From positions 426,976-490,975 of the forward strand of contig NZ_JABEPQ010000001.1 of assembly GCF_013041615.1 (NCBI RefSeq): DNA of 64,000 nt, in the 5' to 3' direction. Of this stretch, positions 16,685-27,634 are shown in pieces (within the stretch, counting starts at the first letter, position 1; each line of letters opens with the position of its first letter). The position numbers and the translations under genes were made by a program. The notes under the pieces were generated by a model. It did no database searches. It worked only from the letters and a program-made list of their open reading frames with translations, and had not been told where the DNA came from. Origin of the DNA: Knoellia koreensis. Lineage in GTDB: Bacteria > Actinomycetota > Actinomycetes > Actinomycetales > Dermatophilaceae.

Positions 16685-18535
16685 TCACGCGATGACGTCG
16701 CGCGTCTCCTCGTGCTCGGGGGTGCCGCTCTCGCCCGACGCCGAGCGGGTGGCCTGGGCCAGGGCGTGCGCGGCGCCGATGAACGCGAGGTGTGAGAACG
16801 CCTGCGGGTAGTTGCCGACCATCCGCTTGCCGACCGGGTCGTACTCCTCGGAGATGAGCCCCACGTCGTTGAACAGCGCCACCAACCGCTCCATCAGCTC
16901 GGTGGCCTTGTCGACCTGGCCGCTCGCGGCATACGCACTGACGAGCCACCACGAACAGGCGAGGAACGGGTGCTCGGCGCCCGACAGCCCGTCGACGCCC
17001 GTCTCGGTGCGGTAGCGCAGCAGGAACCCGTCGCGCATGAGGTCCTGCTCGATCGCCGCGATCGTGCCGAGCACCTTCGGGTCGTCGCCGGGCAGAAAAC
17101 CCACGGACGGGATGACGAGCAGCGACGCGTCGACCTCGGTGGTCTCGTAGTGCTGGGTGAAGCTGTTCCGCTCGGTGTTGAAGCCCTTCTCGAGGATCTC
17201 GGCCCGCACCCGGTCGCGCAGGTCACGCCACTTGTCCACCGGCCCTTCCAGCCCGAACTCCTCGACACCCTTGACCGCCCGGTCGAACGCCGCCCACACC
17301 ATGACCCGGGAGTGGGTGAAGTGCCGCAGCGGCCCGCGGATCTCCCAGAGGCCGTTGTCGGGCTGGTCCCAGTGCCGGGCCAGGTCGTCGACGAGGGCGC
17401 GCTGCACCGCCCACCCCCGGTAGGACACCTCGAGCCCGCGCCGGCGGGCGATGTCCATCGCCACCATCACCTCGCCCAGCACGTCGGACTGGCGCTGGTC
17501 GACGGCGCCGTTGCCGATGCGGACGGGGCGGGAGTCGGCATAGCCGGGCAGGTGGTCCAGCGTGATCTCGGGCAGCCGCCGGGACCCGTTGATGGTGTAC
17601 ATGATCTGCAGGTCCTGCGGGTCACCGGCGACCGCGCGGATCAGCCAGTTGCGCCAGCCGCGGGCCTCGTCGATGTAGCCGGACTGGAGCAACGCCTCCA
17701 AGGTGAGGGAGGCGTCGCGCAGCCAGCAGTAGCGGTAGTCCCAGTTGCGCTCGCCGCCGAAGTCCTCGGGCAGGCTGGTCGTCGGCGCGGCCACGATGCC
17801 GCCGAACCGGCTGTGGGTCATCGCCCGCAGCGTCAGCAGCGACCGGACCACGAGGTCGCGGTACGGGCCCTCGTAGGTGCAGCCCTCGGTCCAGGTGTTC
17901 TCGTAGCGGATCGTCTCCTTGATGCGCGAGTCGATGTCCAGCGGCGGCGGCACCGGCTCGTAGGAGGGCGACCACGTCATCGAGAAGGTGAGCACGTCGC
18001 CGGCCGCGACGTCGAACTCGTCGACGTGGTGCCCGTCCTCGGGGTGCGGCAGCCGGGTGCCGCGCAGCACGAGCATGTCCGGACCCGCCACGGCCACGAT
18101 GACGTCGCTGTCGACGCGGTGGCCCGGGTCGTGGGACACCCATGGGCGGACCTGGCCGTAGTCGAACCGCACCACCCACTCGTGCCGCATCCGCAACCGC
18201 CCCCGTATGCCGCGCACGCTGCGCACGATGTCGGCTCGCCCGTCGCCGGTCGGCATGACGTCGGTGACCACGACCGCGCCGTCGTCGGTCTCGTGGGTGG
18301 TCTCGAGGACGAACGAGTTGTCGACGTAGCGCCGCGTGGTGCGGGCCTCACCGGCCGGCCCGAGCAGCCAGCGGCCGTTGTCCGGGGTGCCGAGCAGCGC
18401 GGCGAAGCACGCGGGGGAGTCGAAGTAGGGCAGGCACAGCCAGTCGATCGAGCCAGCCCGGCTCACCAGGGCCGCGGTCTCGGTGTCCCCGAGCAGGGCA
18501 TAGTCCTCGATGGGGGTCGTCGTCGGGTCCGCCAT
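16685..18535 (-). CDS. Glycoside hydrolase family 15 (glucoamylase/trehalase-like)
   Basis: 616 residues. An N-terminal beta-sandwich begins [36 protein letters not shown], and an (alpha/alpha)6 barrel follows. The conserved [16 protein letters not shown] near residue 280 and SEEYDP near 578 carry the probable acid and base. Actinobacterial relatives, including the mycobacterial trehalase, hydrolyse trehalose or alpha-glucans; the exact substrate is not decided by sequence. No signal peptide, so cytoplasmic. Start at ATG 18535, supported by a -10 seven nt upstream. Confidence 0.9.
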   Translation of the reverse strand: MADPTTTPIEDYALLGDTETAALVSRAGSIDWLCLPYFDSPACFAALLGTPDNGRWLLGPAGEARTTRRYVDNSFVLETTHETDDGAVVVTDVMPTGDGRADIVRSVRGIRGRLRMRHEWVVRFDYGQVRPWVSHDPGHRVDSDVIVAVAGPDMLVLRGTRLPHPEDGHHVDEFDVAAGDVLTFSMTWSPSYEPVPPPLDIDSRIKETIRYENTWTEGCTYEGPYRDLVVRSLLTLRAMTHSRFGGIVAAPTTSLPEDFGGERNWDYRYCWLRDASLTLEALLQSGYIDEARGWRNWLIRAVAGDPQDLQIMYTINGSRRLPEITLDHLPGYADSRPVRIGNGAVDQRQSDVLGEVMVAMDIARRRGLEVSYRGWAVQRALVDDLARHWDQPDNGLWEIRGPLRHFTHSRVMVWAAFDRAVKGVEEFGLEGPVDKWRDLRDRVRAEILEKGFNTERNSFTQHYETTEVDASLLVIPSVGFLPGDDPKVLGTIAAIEQDLMRDGFLLRYRTETGVDGLSGAEHPFLACSWWLVSAYAASGQVDKATELMERLVALFNDVGLISEEYDPVGKRMVGNYPQAFSHLAFIGAAHALAQATRSASGESGTPEHEETRDVIA

Positions 18536-18542
18536 GCTGGGG

Positions 18543-18548
18543 AGCGTA
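18543..18548 (-). promoter_or_regulatory. -10 box of the GH15 gene (leaderless), overlapping a word copy
   Basis: Minus-strand TACGCT, then 7 nt, then the ATG at 18535. Its TAC belongs to the GTATGCCG copy at 18546-18553. Confidence 0.5.
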
Positions 18549-18617
18549 TGCCGCGTGGTTGCCTCCCGCACGCAGGCGCGGGGGCACCGCGTGGCATGCG
18601 CTGTCGGTGGCGCCACC

Positions 18618-18623
18618 TACGAT
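18618..18623 (+). promoter_or_regulatory. -10 box of uvrA (leaderless)
   Basis: TACGAT, then 7 nt, then the GTG at 18631. The ATG at 18622 lies inside the -10, which argues against it as the start. Confidence 0.55.
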
Positions 18624-18630
18624 GGAAACC

Positions 18631-21699
<3,069 letters not shown>

Positions 21700-21708
21700 G
21701 ACGCGCGT

Positions 21709-21740
21709 GCGGGGTATGCCGGCCACCCGGCATACCCCGC
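21709..21740. terminator. Bidirectional terminator made of two GTATGCCG copies
   Basis: Perfect 14-bp arms GCGGGGTATGCCGG (21709-21722) and CCGGCATACCCCGC (21727-21740) with a 4-nt loop, lying between the convergent ends of uvrA and livF. The stem is an inverted pair of the dispersed word, a layout known for uptake sequences in Neisseria. Confidence 0.8.
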
Positions 21741-21762
21741 ACATCACGTCGGTGGGACGCCC

Positions 21763-22482
21763 CTAGACGTCGCCGCCGAGGTAGGCGGCCTTGACGGCCG
21801 GGTCGTTGGCGAGCTCCTCGCCCGTGCCCTCGCGGATGATCTCACCGGTCTCGAGGATGTAGGCGCGGTTGGCGCGCTTGAGCGCCTGGGCCGCGTTCTG
21901 CTCCACGAGCAGCACCGTGGTGCCCTGCTTGTTGATCTCGGTGATGATGTCGAAGATCTGCTGGATCAGCTTGGGTGCCAGGCCCATCGACGGCTCGTCC
22001 AGCAGCAGCAGCTTGGGCGAGGCCATGAGGGCTCGGCCGATCGCGAGCATCTGCTGCTCACCACCGGACATGGTGCCCGCCACCTGGGTGCGGCGTTCCG
22101 CGAGCCGCGGGAACAGCCCGAAGACCCGCTCGAGGTCCTCCTTCACCGCCGGTGACTTGCGGTCCTTGCGCGCGTAGGCGCCCATGTCGAGGTTCTCGAT
22201 CACGGTCATGCCGACGAAGCAGCCGCGGCCCTCGGGGGACTGCGCGATGCCGAGGACCGGCCGCTCGTGGGCGGGCATCGTGGTGATGTCCTGGCCCTCG
22301 AAGCGGATCGTGCCCGTGCGCACCGGTCGCAGCCCGGACACGGTCTTCATCGTCGTCGTCTTGCCCGCGCCGTTGGCACCGATGAGGGTGACGACCTCAC
22401 CCTCGTCGACGGTGAAGGAGACGCCGCGGATGGCCTCGATGCGCCCGTAGTTGACGCTGAGGTCCTCGACCTCAAGAAGCAT
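21763..22482 (-). CDS. livF: Branched-chain amino acid ABC transporter ATPase LivF
   Basis: 239 residues. Walker A GANGAGKTT (35-43), Q-loop QSPEGRGCF, signature MSGGEQQML, Walker B LLLLDEPSMGL, and the C-terminal LVEQNAAQALKRANRAYIL typical of LivF. It energises uptake through LivHM. The ATG at 22482 has GGGAG 9 nt upstream; another ATG at 22488 is too close to it. Last gene of the livKHMGF operon, overlapping livG by 11 bp. Confidence 0.93.
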   Translation of the reverse strand: MLLEVEDLSVNYGRIEAIRGVSFTVDEGEVVTLIGANGAGKTTTMKTVSGLRPVRTGTIRFEGQDITTMPAHERPVLGIAQSPEGRGCFVGMTVIENLDMGAYARKDRKSPAVKEDLERVFGLFPRLAERRTQVAGTMSGGEQQMLAIGRALMASPKLLLLDEPSMGLAPKLIQQIFDIITEINKQGTTVLLVEQNAAQALKRANRAYILETGEIIREGTGEELANDPAVKAAYLGGDV

Positions 22483-23410
22483 TCTCATCCACTCCCAGGT
22501 AGGCGGCGATGACCGCCGGGTCGTTCTGGATGTCTGCGGGCAGGCCCTCGGCGATCTTCTTGCCGAACTCCAGCACCACGATCCGGTCGGTCACGCCCAT
22601 GACGAGCTTCATGTCGTGCTCGATGAGCAGCACGGTGTAGCCCTGCTCGCGGATCGACTGGATCAGCTCCATGAGCTTCACCTTCTCCGCCGGGTTGAAG
22701 CCGGCGGCCGGCTCGTCGAGGCACAGCAGCTTCGGGTTCGTCGCGAGGGCGCGGGCGATCTCCAGACGCCGCTGGTCACCGTAGGGCAGGTTGCGCGCCA
22801 GCTCGTCGGCCCGCTTCTCCAGGCCCATGAACTTGAGCAGCTCGTAGGCGCGGTCCATGCCCTCGGACTCCTCGGCCTTGAACTTCGGCAGCCGCAGCAG
22901 GGCAGTGCCCATGCCGGTGGAGTGGTGGGCGTCGGCGCCGACGAGGACGTTCTCGAGCGCGGTCATGTTGTGGAAGAGCCGGATGTTCTGGAACGTGCGC
23001 GCGATGCCCAGCTTGGTGATCTGGAACTTCTTGCGCTTGCCCAGCGGCTCACCCATGAACCGGACCCCGCCGGAGGTCGGCTGGTAGACGCCCGTCATGA
23101 CGTTGAAGCAGGTCGTCTTGCCGGCACCGTTGGGGCCGATGAGGCCGAGGATCTCGCCGGTGTTGATGTGGAACGAGACCCCGTCGAGAGCGGTGACACC
23201 GCCGAAGCGCAGCGTCACGTCGTCGACCTCGAGCATCTTGCCCTTGGGCAGGTCGGCGACCTCCTCGACGGAGATGTCGACCGACGGGTCGGGCGTGGCC
23301 TCGTCGTCAGGGCCCAGGACGGTGTCGTCGTCGACCCGGGTGCCCTTGTGGAGCTCGGGGTCCGACGTGGTGGGGTCGGGGCTGCTGGCGTCGCGGGTCG
23401 TGTCAGGCAC
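22472..23410 (-). CDS. livG: Branched-chain amino acid ABC transporter ATPase LivG
   Basis: 312 residues, longer than the usual 255 because of a roughly 55-residue acidic, Asp/Thr/Pro-rich N-terminal extension before KMLEVDDVTLRFGG. Walker A GPNGAGKTT is near residue 94, signature LPYGDQRRLEIARAL, Walker B LLCLDEPAAGFNP and switch EHDMKLVMG. GTG start overlapping the livM stop by 8 bp. If a later start near the KML is used instead, the extension would be untranslated; the overlap favours the long form. Confidence 0.92.
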   Translation of the reverse strand: MPDTTRDASSPDPTTSDPELHKGTRVDDDTVLGPDDEATPDPSVDISVEEVADLPKGKMLEVDDVTLRFGGVTALDGVSFHINTGEILGLIGPNGAGKTTCFNVMTGVYQPTSGGVRFMGEPLGKRKKFQITKLGIARTFQNIRLFHNMTALENVLVGADAHHSTGMGTALLRLPKFKAEESEGMDRAYELLKFMGLEKRADELARNLPYGDQRRLEIARALATNPKLLCLDEPAAGFNPAEKVKLMELIQSIREQGYTVLLIEHDMKLVMGVTDRIVVLEFGKKIAEGLPADIQNDPAVIAAYLGVDENAS

Positions 23411-24539
23411 GGGCCACTCCTTCCGCGTCGATGGTGTCTGGGGCCTGTTCGTCGGCGTGCTTGGCGCGCACCGTGCGTCTCGGCGGGATGAGCCCCTGCG
23501 GCCGGAAGATCGCCAGGACCATGAGCAGGATGCCGAACAGCAGGAAGCGCGCGTCGGCGAGGAAGCGGAACTTCTCCGGCGCCCAGGTCAGCAGCGCGGC
23601 GGCGACGATGACACCCCAGCGGTTGCCCTGGCCGCCGACGACGACCATCGCGACGAACAGCACCGAGTACAGGATGGTGAAGTTGTCCGGGTTGATGAAC
23701 TGCTGCTTGGTCGCGAACAACGCACCCGAGAGGCCACCGATCGCGGCGCCGGTGGCGAACGCCAGCAGCTTGAACCGGAACGTCGGCACACCCATCAGCT
23801 CGGCGGCGTCCTCGTCCTCACGGGTCGCCTCCCACGCGCGACCGACCCGCGAGTTCTGCATCCGCCAGTCGAGGAACAGCACGATGAGGACGAAGGTCAG
23901 GGCCAGCCAGTAGTACGGCACCGAGTCGGTGACGCTGAACTTGAACGCCGTGCTCGTGTTGTCGAGGTTGAGCGTCGCGACCAGGCCGTTCCACTCGAGC
24001 TTCGGGATGCTGAACAGCTCGACGCTCGGCGGCGACGGGATGCTCGAGATGCCGCGGCTGCCGTTGGTGAGCCCGTCGGCGTTGACGAGGATCAGCCGGA
24101 CGATCTCACCGAAGCCGAGCGTCACGATGGCGAGGTAGTCGCCGCGCACGCGCAGCGTGGGCGCACCGAGGATGACACCCGAGATGAGGGTGACGACCAT
24201 CGCCAGCGGGATGCACAGCAGCAGCGGGAGCTTGGCGTGCTGCGACCCCAGGACGCCCACGGTGTAGGCGCCGATCGCGAAGAAGCCGATGTACCCGAGG
24301 TCGAGCAACCCCGCATACCCGATGACGATGTTGAGCCCGATCGCCACGAGCGCGTAGAGCGCACACAGGAAGAGCACGGCACCGAAGTCCGAGTCCTGCG
24401 TGGTGATGAAGGGCGGGTTGATGATCGGCAGGAGGTAGACGAAGACGGTGAGCGCCACCGCGAACACGATCTTCGCCCACCGCGGAAGGGCCCGGAACCG
24501 GTCGGCGACCCCGCCGAGGAAGCTGCGTACCTGGTTCAT
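23403..24539 (-). CDS. livM: Branched-chain amino acid ABC transporter permease LivM
   Basis: 378 residues with about ten membrane segments. YAGLLDLGYIGFFAIGAY and the LivM loop GRAWEATREDEDAAELMGV, which contacts the ATPase, are present. An uncharged loop before the EAA-like region is longer than in E. coli. The C-terminal cytoplasmic tail is rich in Arg/Asp/Glu. ATGA overlap with livH. Confidence 0.93.
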   Translation of the reverse strand: MNQVRSFLGGVADRFRALPRWAKIVFAVALTVFVYLLPIINPPFITTQDSDFGAVLFLCALYALVAIGLNIVIGYAGLLDLGYIGFFAIGAYTVGVLGSQHAKLPLLLCIPLAMVVTLISGVILGAPTLRVRGDYLAIVTLGFGEIVRLILVNADGLTNGSRGISSIPSPPSVELFSIPKLEWNGLVATLNLDNTSTAFKFSVTDSVPYYWLALTFVLIVLFLDWRMQNSRVGRAWEATREDEDAAELMGVPTFRFKLLAFATGAAIGGLSGALFATKQQFINPDNFTILYSVLFVAMVVVGGQGNRWGVIVAAALLTWAPEKFRFLADARFLLFGILLMVLAIFRPQGLIPPRRTVRAKHADEQAPDTIDAEGVARA

Positions 24540-25528
24540 GCGCGTGCCTTTCCGAGGGACTCACCGAGCAGGCCGGTCGGGCGGAACAGCAGGATCACGA
24601 CGAGGAGGGTGAACGCGACCACGTCGCGCCACTCACCACCGAAGACGGCCTGTCCGTAGTTCTCCGCGACGCCGAGGATGAACCCACCGAGCAGGGCACC
24701 ACGCAGGTTGCCGATGCCGCCGAGGACGGCCGCGGTGAAGGCCTTCACACCAAGCAGGAAGCCGGAGTTGTAGCGGACCTGGCCGACCTTGAGCAGGTAC
24801 ATCACCGCGGCGGCACCGGCCATGGCGCCGCCGAGGACGAACGTCAGGCGGATGACCCGGTCGCGGTTGACACCCATGAGGGCGGCGGCCTCCGGGTCCT
24901 GGGCAACGGCCCGGATGCCGCGTCCCAGCCGCGAGCGGTTCACGAACTGGTCGAGCACGATCATCATCACGATGGCCGCACCGAGGACGATGAGGTCGAT
25001 GTTGGAGACCTGGTAGTTCCCGATGCTGAAGAGCCGCACGACGTCGATCTTGAGTGGGAACGGGGACGCCTCACGCGGGCGACCGACATAGTCCTGGAAC
25101 GCGTTCTCCTGCCCGAACCACTTGAACGGCTTGTCGCGCAGGCCCATGGCCTCGGACAGGGCGAAGGACGCACCGATCGCGGAGATGAGCGCGATCAGTG
25201 GGGGTGAGTTCCGCTTGCGCAGCGGCCGGTAGGCGACGCGCTCGAGCAGGAGCGCGATGAGCGCCGACACCGTCATGGCGGACAGGAACGCGATGAGCAG
25301 GTAGCCCGCGATGCCAAGGCCGCTCGCCTTGCCACCGCCGAGGGCCATGAGGACCCAGACGGCGGCGAACGCGCCGTACATGAAGACCTCGGAGTGGGCG
25401 AAGTTGATCAGCCGCAGCACGCCGTAGACGAGCGTGTAGCCGAGGGCGATGAGGGCGTAGATGGCGCCGTACGCCAACCCGGTGATGGTGAGCTCCGGGA
25501 AGTGAGAGAAGAGAAGGCTGAAGTCCAT
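24536..25528 (-). CDS. livH: Branched-chain amino acid ABC transporter permease LivH
   Basis: 330 residues with eight or nine membrane segments. It opens ELTITGLAYGAIYALIALGYTLVYGVLRLINFAHSE in the LivH manner (quoted in parts: ITGLAYGAIYALIALGYTL, RLINFAHSE). The coupling loop is RGIRAVAQDPEAAALMGVN. ATG 25528 has GGAGG 6 nt upstream. It is separated from livK by a hairpin, so the permease and ATPase genes may be expressed at a lower level than the binding protein. Confidence 0.92.
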   Translation of the reverse strand: MDFSLLFSHFPELTITGLAYGAIYALIALGYTLVYGVLRLINFAHSEVFMYGAFAAVWVLMALGGGKASGLGIAGYLLIAFLSAMTVSALIALLLERVAYRPLRKRNSPPLIALISAIGASFALSEAMGLRDKPFKWFGQENAFQDYVGRPREASPFPLKIDVVRLFSIGNYQVSNIDLIVLGAAIVMMIVLDQFVNRSRLGRGIRAVAQDPEAAALMGVNRDRVIRLTFVLGGAMAGAAAVMYLLKVGQVRYNSGFLLGVKAFTAAVLGGIGNLRGALLGGFILGVAENYGQAVFGGEWRDVVAFTLLVVILLFRPTGLLGESLGKARA

Positions 25529-25605
25529 CGGACCTCCGTGTGAAGGGGAACGCACGGCGTGGTGGGGGATCTGCCAGGCCGTTCCCGCGTCCGGGTGGGA
25601 ACACG

Positions 25606-25647
25606 CTAGCGGCCAGGACCCTGCTGGACGAGGGCCCTGGCCGCTAG
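25606..25647 (-). terminator. Intra-operon hairpin between livK and livH
   Basis: Perfect 12-bp arms CTAGCGGCCAGG (25606-25617) and CCTGGCCGCTAG (25636-25647), with an extra CCC/GGG step inside. It lies 8 bp after the livK stop. A partial terminator or mRNA-stabilising stem giving more binding protein than permease is the likely role. Confidence 0.7.
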
Positions 25648-25654
25648 GCGTGTG

Positions 25655-26806
25655 CTACTTGATTTCCTGGTCGGGGACGATCTTGCCGTCCTGGACCTTG
25701 TAGGCCCAGACCGAGACCTCGGCAGGCTCACCCTTGTCGTCGAACTTGATCTTCTTGGTGACGCCCTGCTTGTCGTACGTCTTGATGAACTCCGTGACGT
25801 CCTTCCAGTCCGTCTTGCCCGCGGCGATCGCGTCGAGGAAGACGTTGGCGGCGTCGTACGCCTCGGCCGAGTAGGTGGCCGGGTCGGTGTTGTACGCCTT
25901 CTTGTAGGCCTCGGCGAACTCCGGAGCCTTGTCCGGGGGCAGGCACGGGCAGGTGAGGATCGAGCCCTCGGAGGCCGCGCCGGCGCCCTTGATGAAGCCG
26001 TCGTCCTTGACGCCGTCAGCCGCCACGAACGTGCCGGTGAAGCCACCGTCCTTGAGCTGCTTCACGAGCTTGCCGGCGTTGGAGTAGTAGCCGCCGTAGA
26101 AGAACACCGTCGCGCCCGAGGCCTTGGCCTTGGTCACGGTGGCGGAGAAGTCGTCCTGCTTGCCGTCGGCCGCGGTCTGGTCGGTGCCGGCCACGAGCGA
26201 GCCGAGGTCCTTCTTGACGATGTCGGACAGGCCCTTGCCGTACTCGGAGGTGTCGTCGGAGACGAACACCTTCTGCGCCTTGAGGACGTCCTTGATGTAC
26301 TTCGCCGCAGCCGGGCCCTGGGTGGCGTCGTTGCCGAGGACGCGGTGGAAGGTCTTCCAGCCGTTGTCGGCGAGCGCCGGGTTGGTGGCCGAGGCGGAGA
26401 TCGTGTTGAGGCCCGCGCTGTCGAAGATGGGGTCCGCAGCCTTGGACTCACCGGAGAACGCGGGGCCGACGATGCCGATGAGCTTCTTGTCGGTGACGGC
26501 CTTCTGCGCCAGGCCGGGCGCGATGGCCGGGTCACCCTGTGAGTCGAACGAGGTGAGCGTGACCTTGCAGTTCGCGTTCTTCTCGTTGTACTGGTTCACG
26601 GCGAGCTCGGCGCCGTTCTTGATGTTGATGCCGAGGTTGGCGGCGTCACCGGTGAGGGCACCGAAGAAACCGATCTTGAGGTCACAGGCCTTGCCGCCGC
26701 TGCCGGAGCCGCCGGCGTTGTTGTCGCCACCGCTCGTACCGCCGCAGGCACTCAGGGCGAGCGCGGCGGCCACCATCGGGACGCCGATCTTGAAGACAGA
26801 ACGCAA
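25655..26806 (-). CDS. livK: Branched-chain amino acid binding lipoprotein LivK
   Basis: 383 residues from a TTG start. The lipoprotein signal is MRSVFKIGVPMVAAALALSA with the lipobox LSAC at 18-21, followed by a Gly/Ser/Asn linker and a type I periplasmic-binding fold (KIGFFGALTGDAANLGINIKNG, in parts). I chose TTG 26806 because AGGAGG lies 4 nt before it and the signal peptide then has normal length; the in-frame ATGs at 26824 and 26833 add residues encoded by the SD itself. Substrate is inferred from the operon (Leu/Ile/Val or related). Confidence 0.9.
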   Translation of the reverse strand: MRSVFKIGVPMVAAALALSACGGTSGGDNNAGGSGSGGKACDLKIGFFGALTGDAANLGINIKNGAELAVNQYNEKNANCKVTLTSFDSQGDPAIAPGLAQKAVTDKKLIGIVGPAFSGESKAADPIFDSAGLNTISASATNPALADNGWKTFHRVLGNDATQGPAAAKYIKDVLKAQKVFVSDDTSEYGKGLSDIVKKDLGSLVAGTDQTAADGKQDDFSATVTKAKASGATVFFYGGYYSNAGKLVKQLKDGGFTGTFVAADGVKDDGFIKGAGAASEGSILTCPCLPPDKAPEFAEAYKKAYNTDPATYSAEAYDAANVFLDAIAAGKTDWKDVTEFIKTYDKQGVTKKIKFDDKGEPAEVSVWAYKVQDGKIVPDQEIK

Positions 26807-26873
26807 GACTCCTCCTGAAGTCATGTGGTGCACGCGGGCGGGCCCGCGGACGCCCCGGGTTCGGGGTCTGCGA

Positions 26874-26879
26874 AGAATA
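26874..26879 (-). promoter_or_regulatory. Possible -10 of the liv operon
   Basis: Minus-strand TATTCT in the 252-bp divergent spacer, implying a leader of about 60 nt before livK. No good -35 is seen at 16-18 bp. Confidence 0.4.
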
Positions 26880-27012
26880 TGCCCCCTCCTGCGTACGGAC
26901 GGGACTGTCGCGGACGTGCCGTGACCGTGTCGTTACCAAGGGATGAGACGAGATGTGAACGACTCGGGCGTCCCGTGCGTAATCGTCCATGAGGGCCGTG
27001 CAGACTGCGGTC

Positions 27013-27018
27013 CTACCG
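27013..27018 (+). promoter_or_regulatory. Possible -10 of the secreted Rieske gene
   Basis: TACCGT about 40 bp before the ATG at 27059; the -35 is not clear. The rest of this spacer shows no recognisable element. Confidence 0.3.
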
Positions 27019-27058
27019 TCCGCGACCACGACGTGCGCAGCACTGGGAAAGGTGAACC

Positions 27059-27529
27059 ATGACGACCGAGGACCTGTCGACGAAGGCCCAGCAGCAGGCT
27101 GCCGCCGCTCCCTCCCGCCGGACCGTGCTGTGCACGGCCGGGCTCGCCGGCGCCGGGGTCATGGCCCTGGGTGCCTGTGGTGCCGCACAGGACGCGGCGA
27201 ACAGTGCCGCGTCGTCCGCCAGCGACGCGGCCACGGGCGCCCTGAAGGACGCCGTCTCCAAGGCCACCATCCCCGAGGGCGGCGGCAAGGTGTTCCCCGA
27301 CCAGAAGGTCGTCGTCACGCAGCCGACCGCCGGCGAGTTCAAGGCGTTCACCGCGGTCTGCACCCACCAGGGCTGCGTCGTCAGCGACGTCGCGAACGGC
27401 ACCATCAACTGCGGCTGCCACGGCAGCAAGTTCGACATCACCACTGGCGCGGTCAAGGCCGGCCCGGCCAAGGAGCCGCTCCCGGAGAAGAAGGTCACCG
27501 TGGGCACCGACGGGATCACCGTCAGCTGA
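27059..27529 (+). CDS. Secreted Rieske [2Fe-2S] lipoprotein
   Basis: 156 residues. A twin-arginine motif SRRTVL (19-24) with a hydrophobic core and lipobox LGAC (37-40) suggests Tat export of a folded, membrane-tethered protein. An Ala/Ser linker precedes a Rieske domain: ligands are Cys101/His103 in CTHQGC and Cys118/His121 in CGCHGS, with Cys106 and Cys120 placed for the disulfide. Similar stand-alone actinobacterial proteins have no assigned partner. It is not next to cytochrome bc1 or oxygenase genes, so the electron donor is unknown. Confidence 0.9.
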   Translation: MTTEDLSTKAQQQAAAAPSRRTVLCTAGLAGAGVMALGACGAAQDAANSAASSASDAATGALKDAVSKATIPEGGGKVFPDQKVVVTQPTAGEFKAFTAVCTHQGCVVSDVANGTINCGCHGSKFDITTGAVKAGPAKEPLPEKKVTVGTDGITVS

Positions 27530-27550
27530 CCGGCCCTCACCGAGCGCAAG

Positions 27551-27599
27551 GCGAGGGTATGCCGCGGGGCCGGCCCCGCGGCATACCGTCACCTCGCCC
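27551..27599 (+). terminator. Long palindromic terminator built from the GTATGCCG word
   Basis: 27556-27587 is a perfect 32-bp palindrome whose ends are GGTATGCCGCG and CGCGGCATACC. The flanks GGCGAGG and CCTCGCC extend the pairing. It follows the Rieske stop and precedes uvrC. Confidence 0.8.
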
Positions 27600-27622
27600 G
27601 CCGCGACGTCAGGCGCGGTTCA

Positions 27623-27628
27623 TAGAGT
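27623..27628 (+). promoter_or_regulatory. -10 box of uvrC (leaderless)
   Basis: TAGAGT, then 6 nt, then the GTG at 27635. Confidence 0.55.
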
Positions 27629-27634
27629 GGTGTC

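Noticed and set aside
8739-17542. Near-miss words such as CGGCATAG (8739, 17535) and GTATGCCC (8934)
   Set aside because: Left out of the count so that the 53 figure refers only to exact matches.
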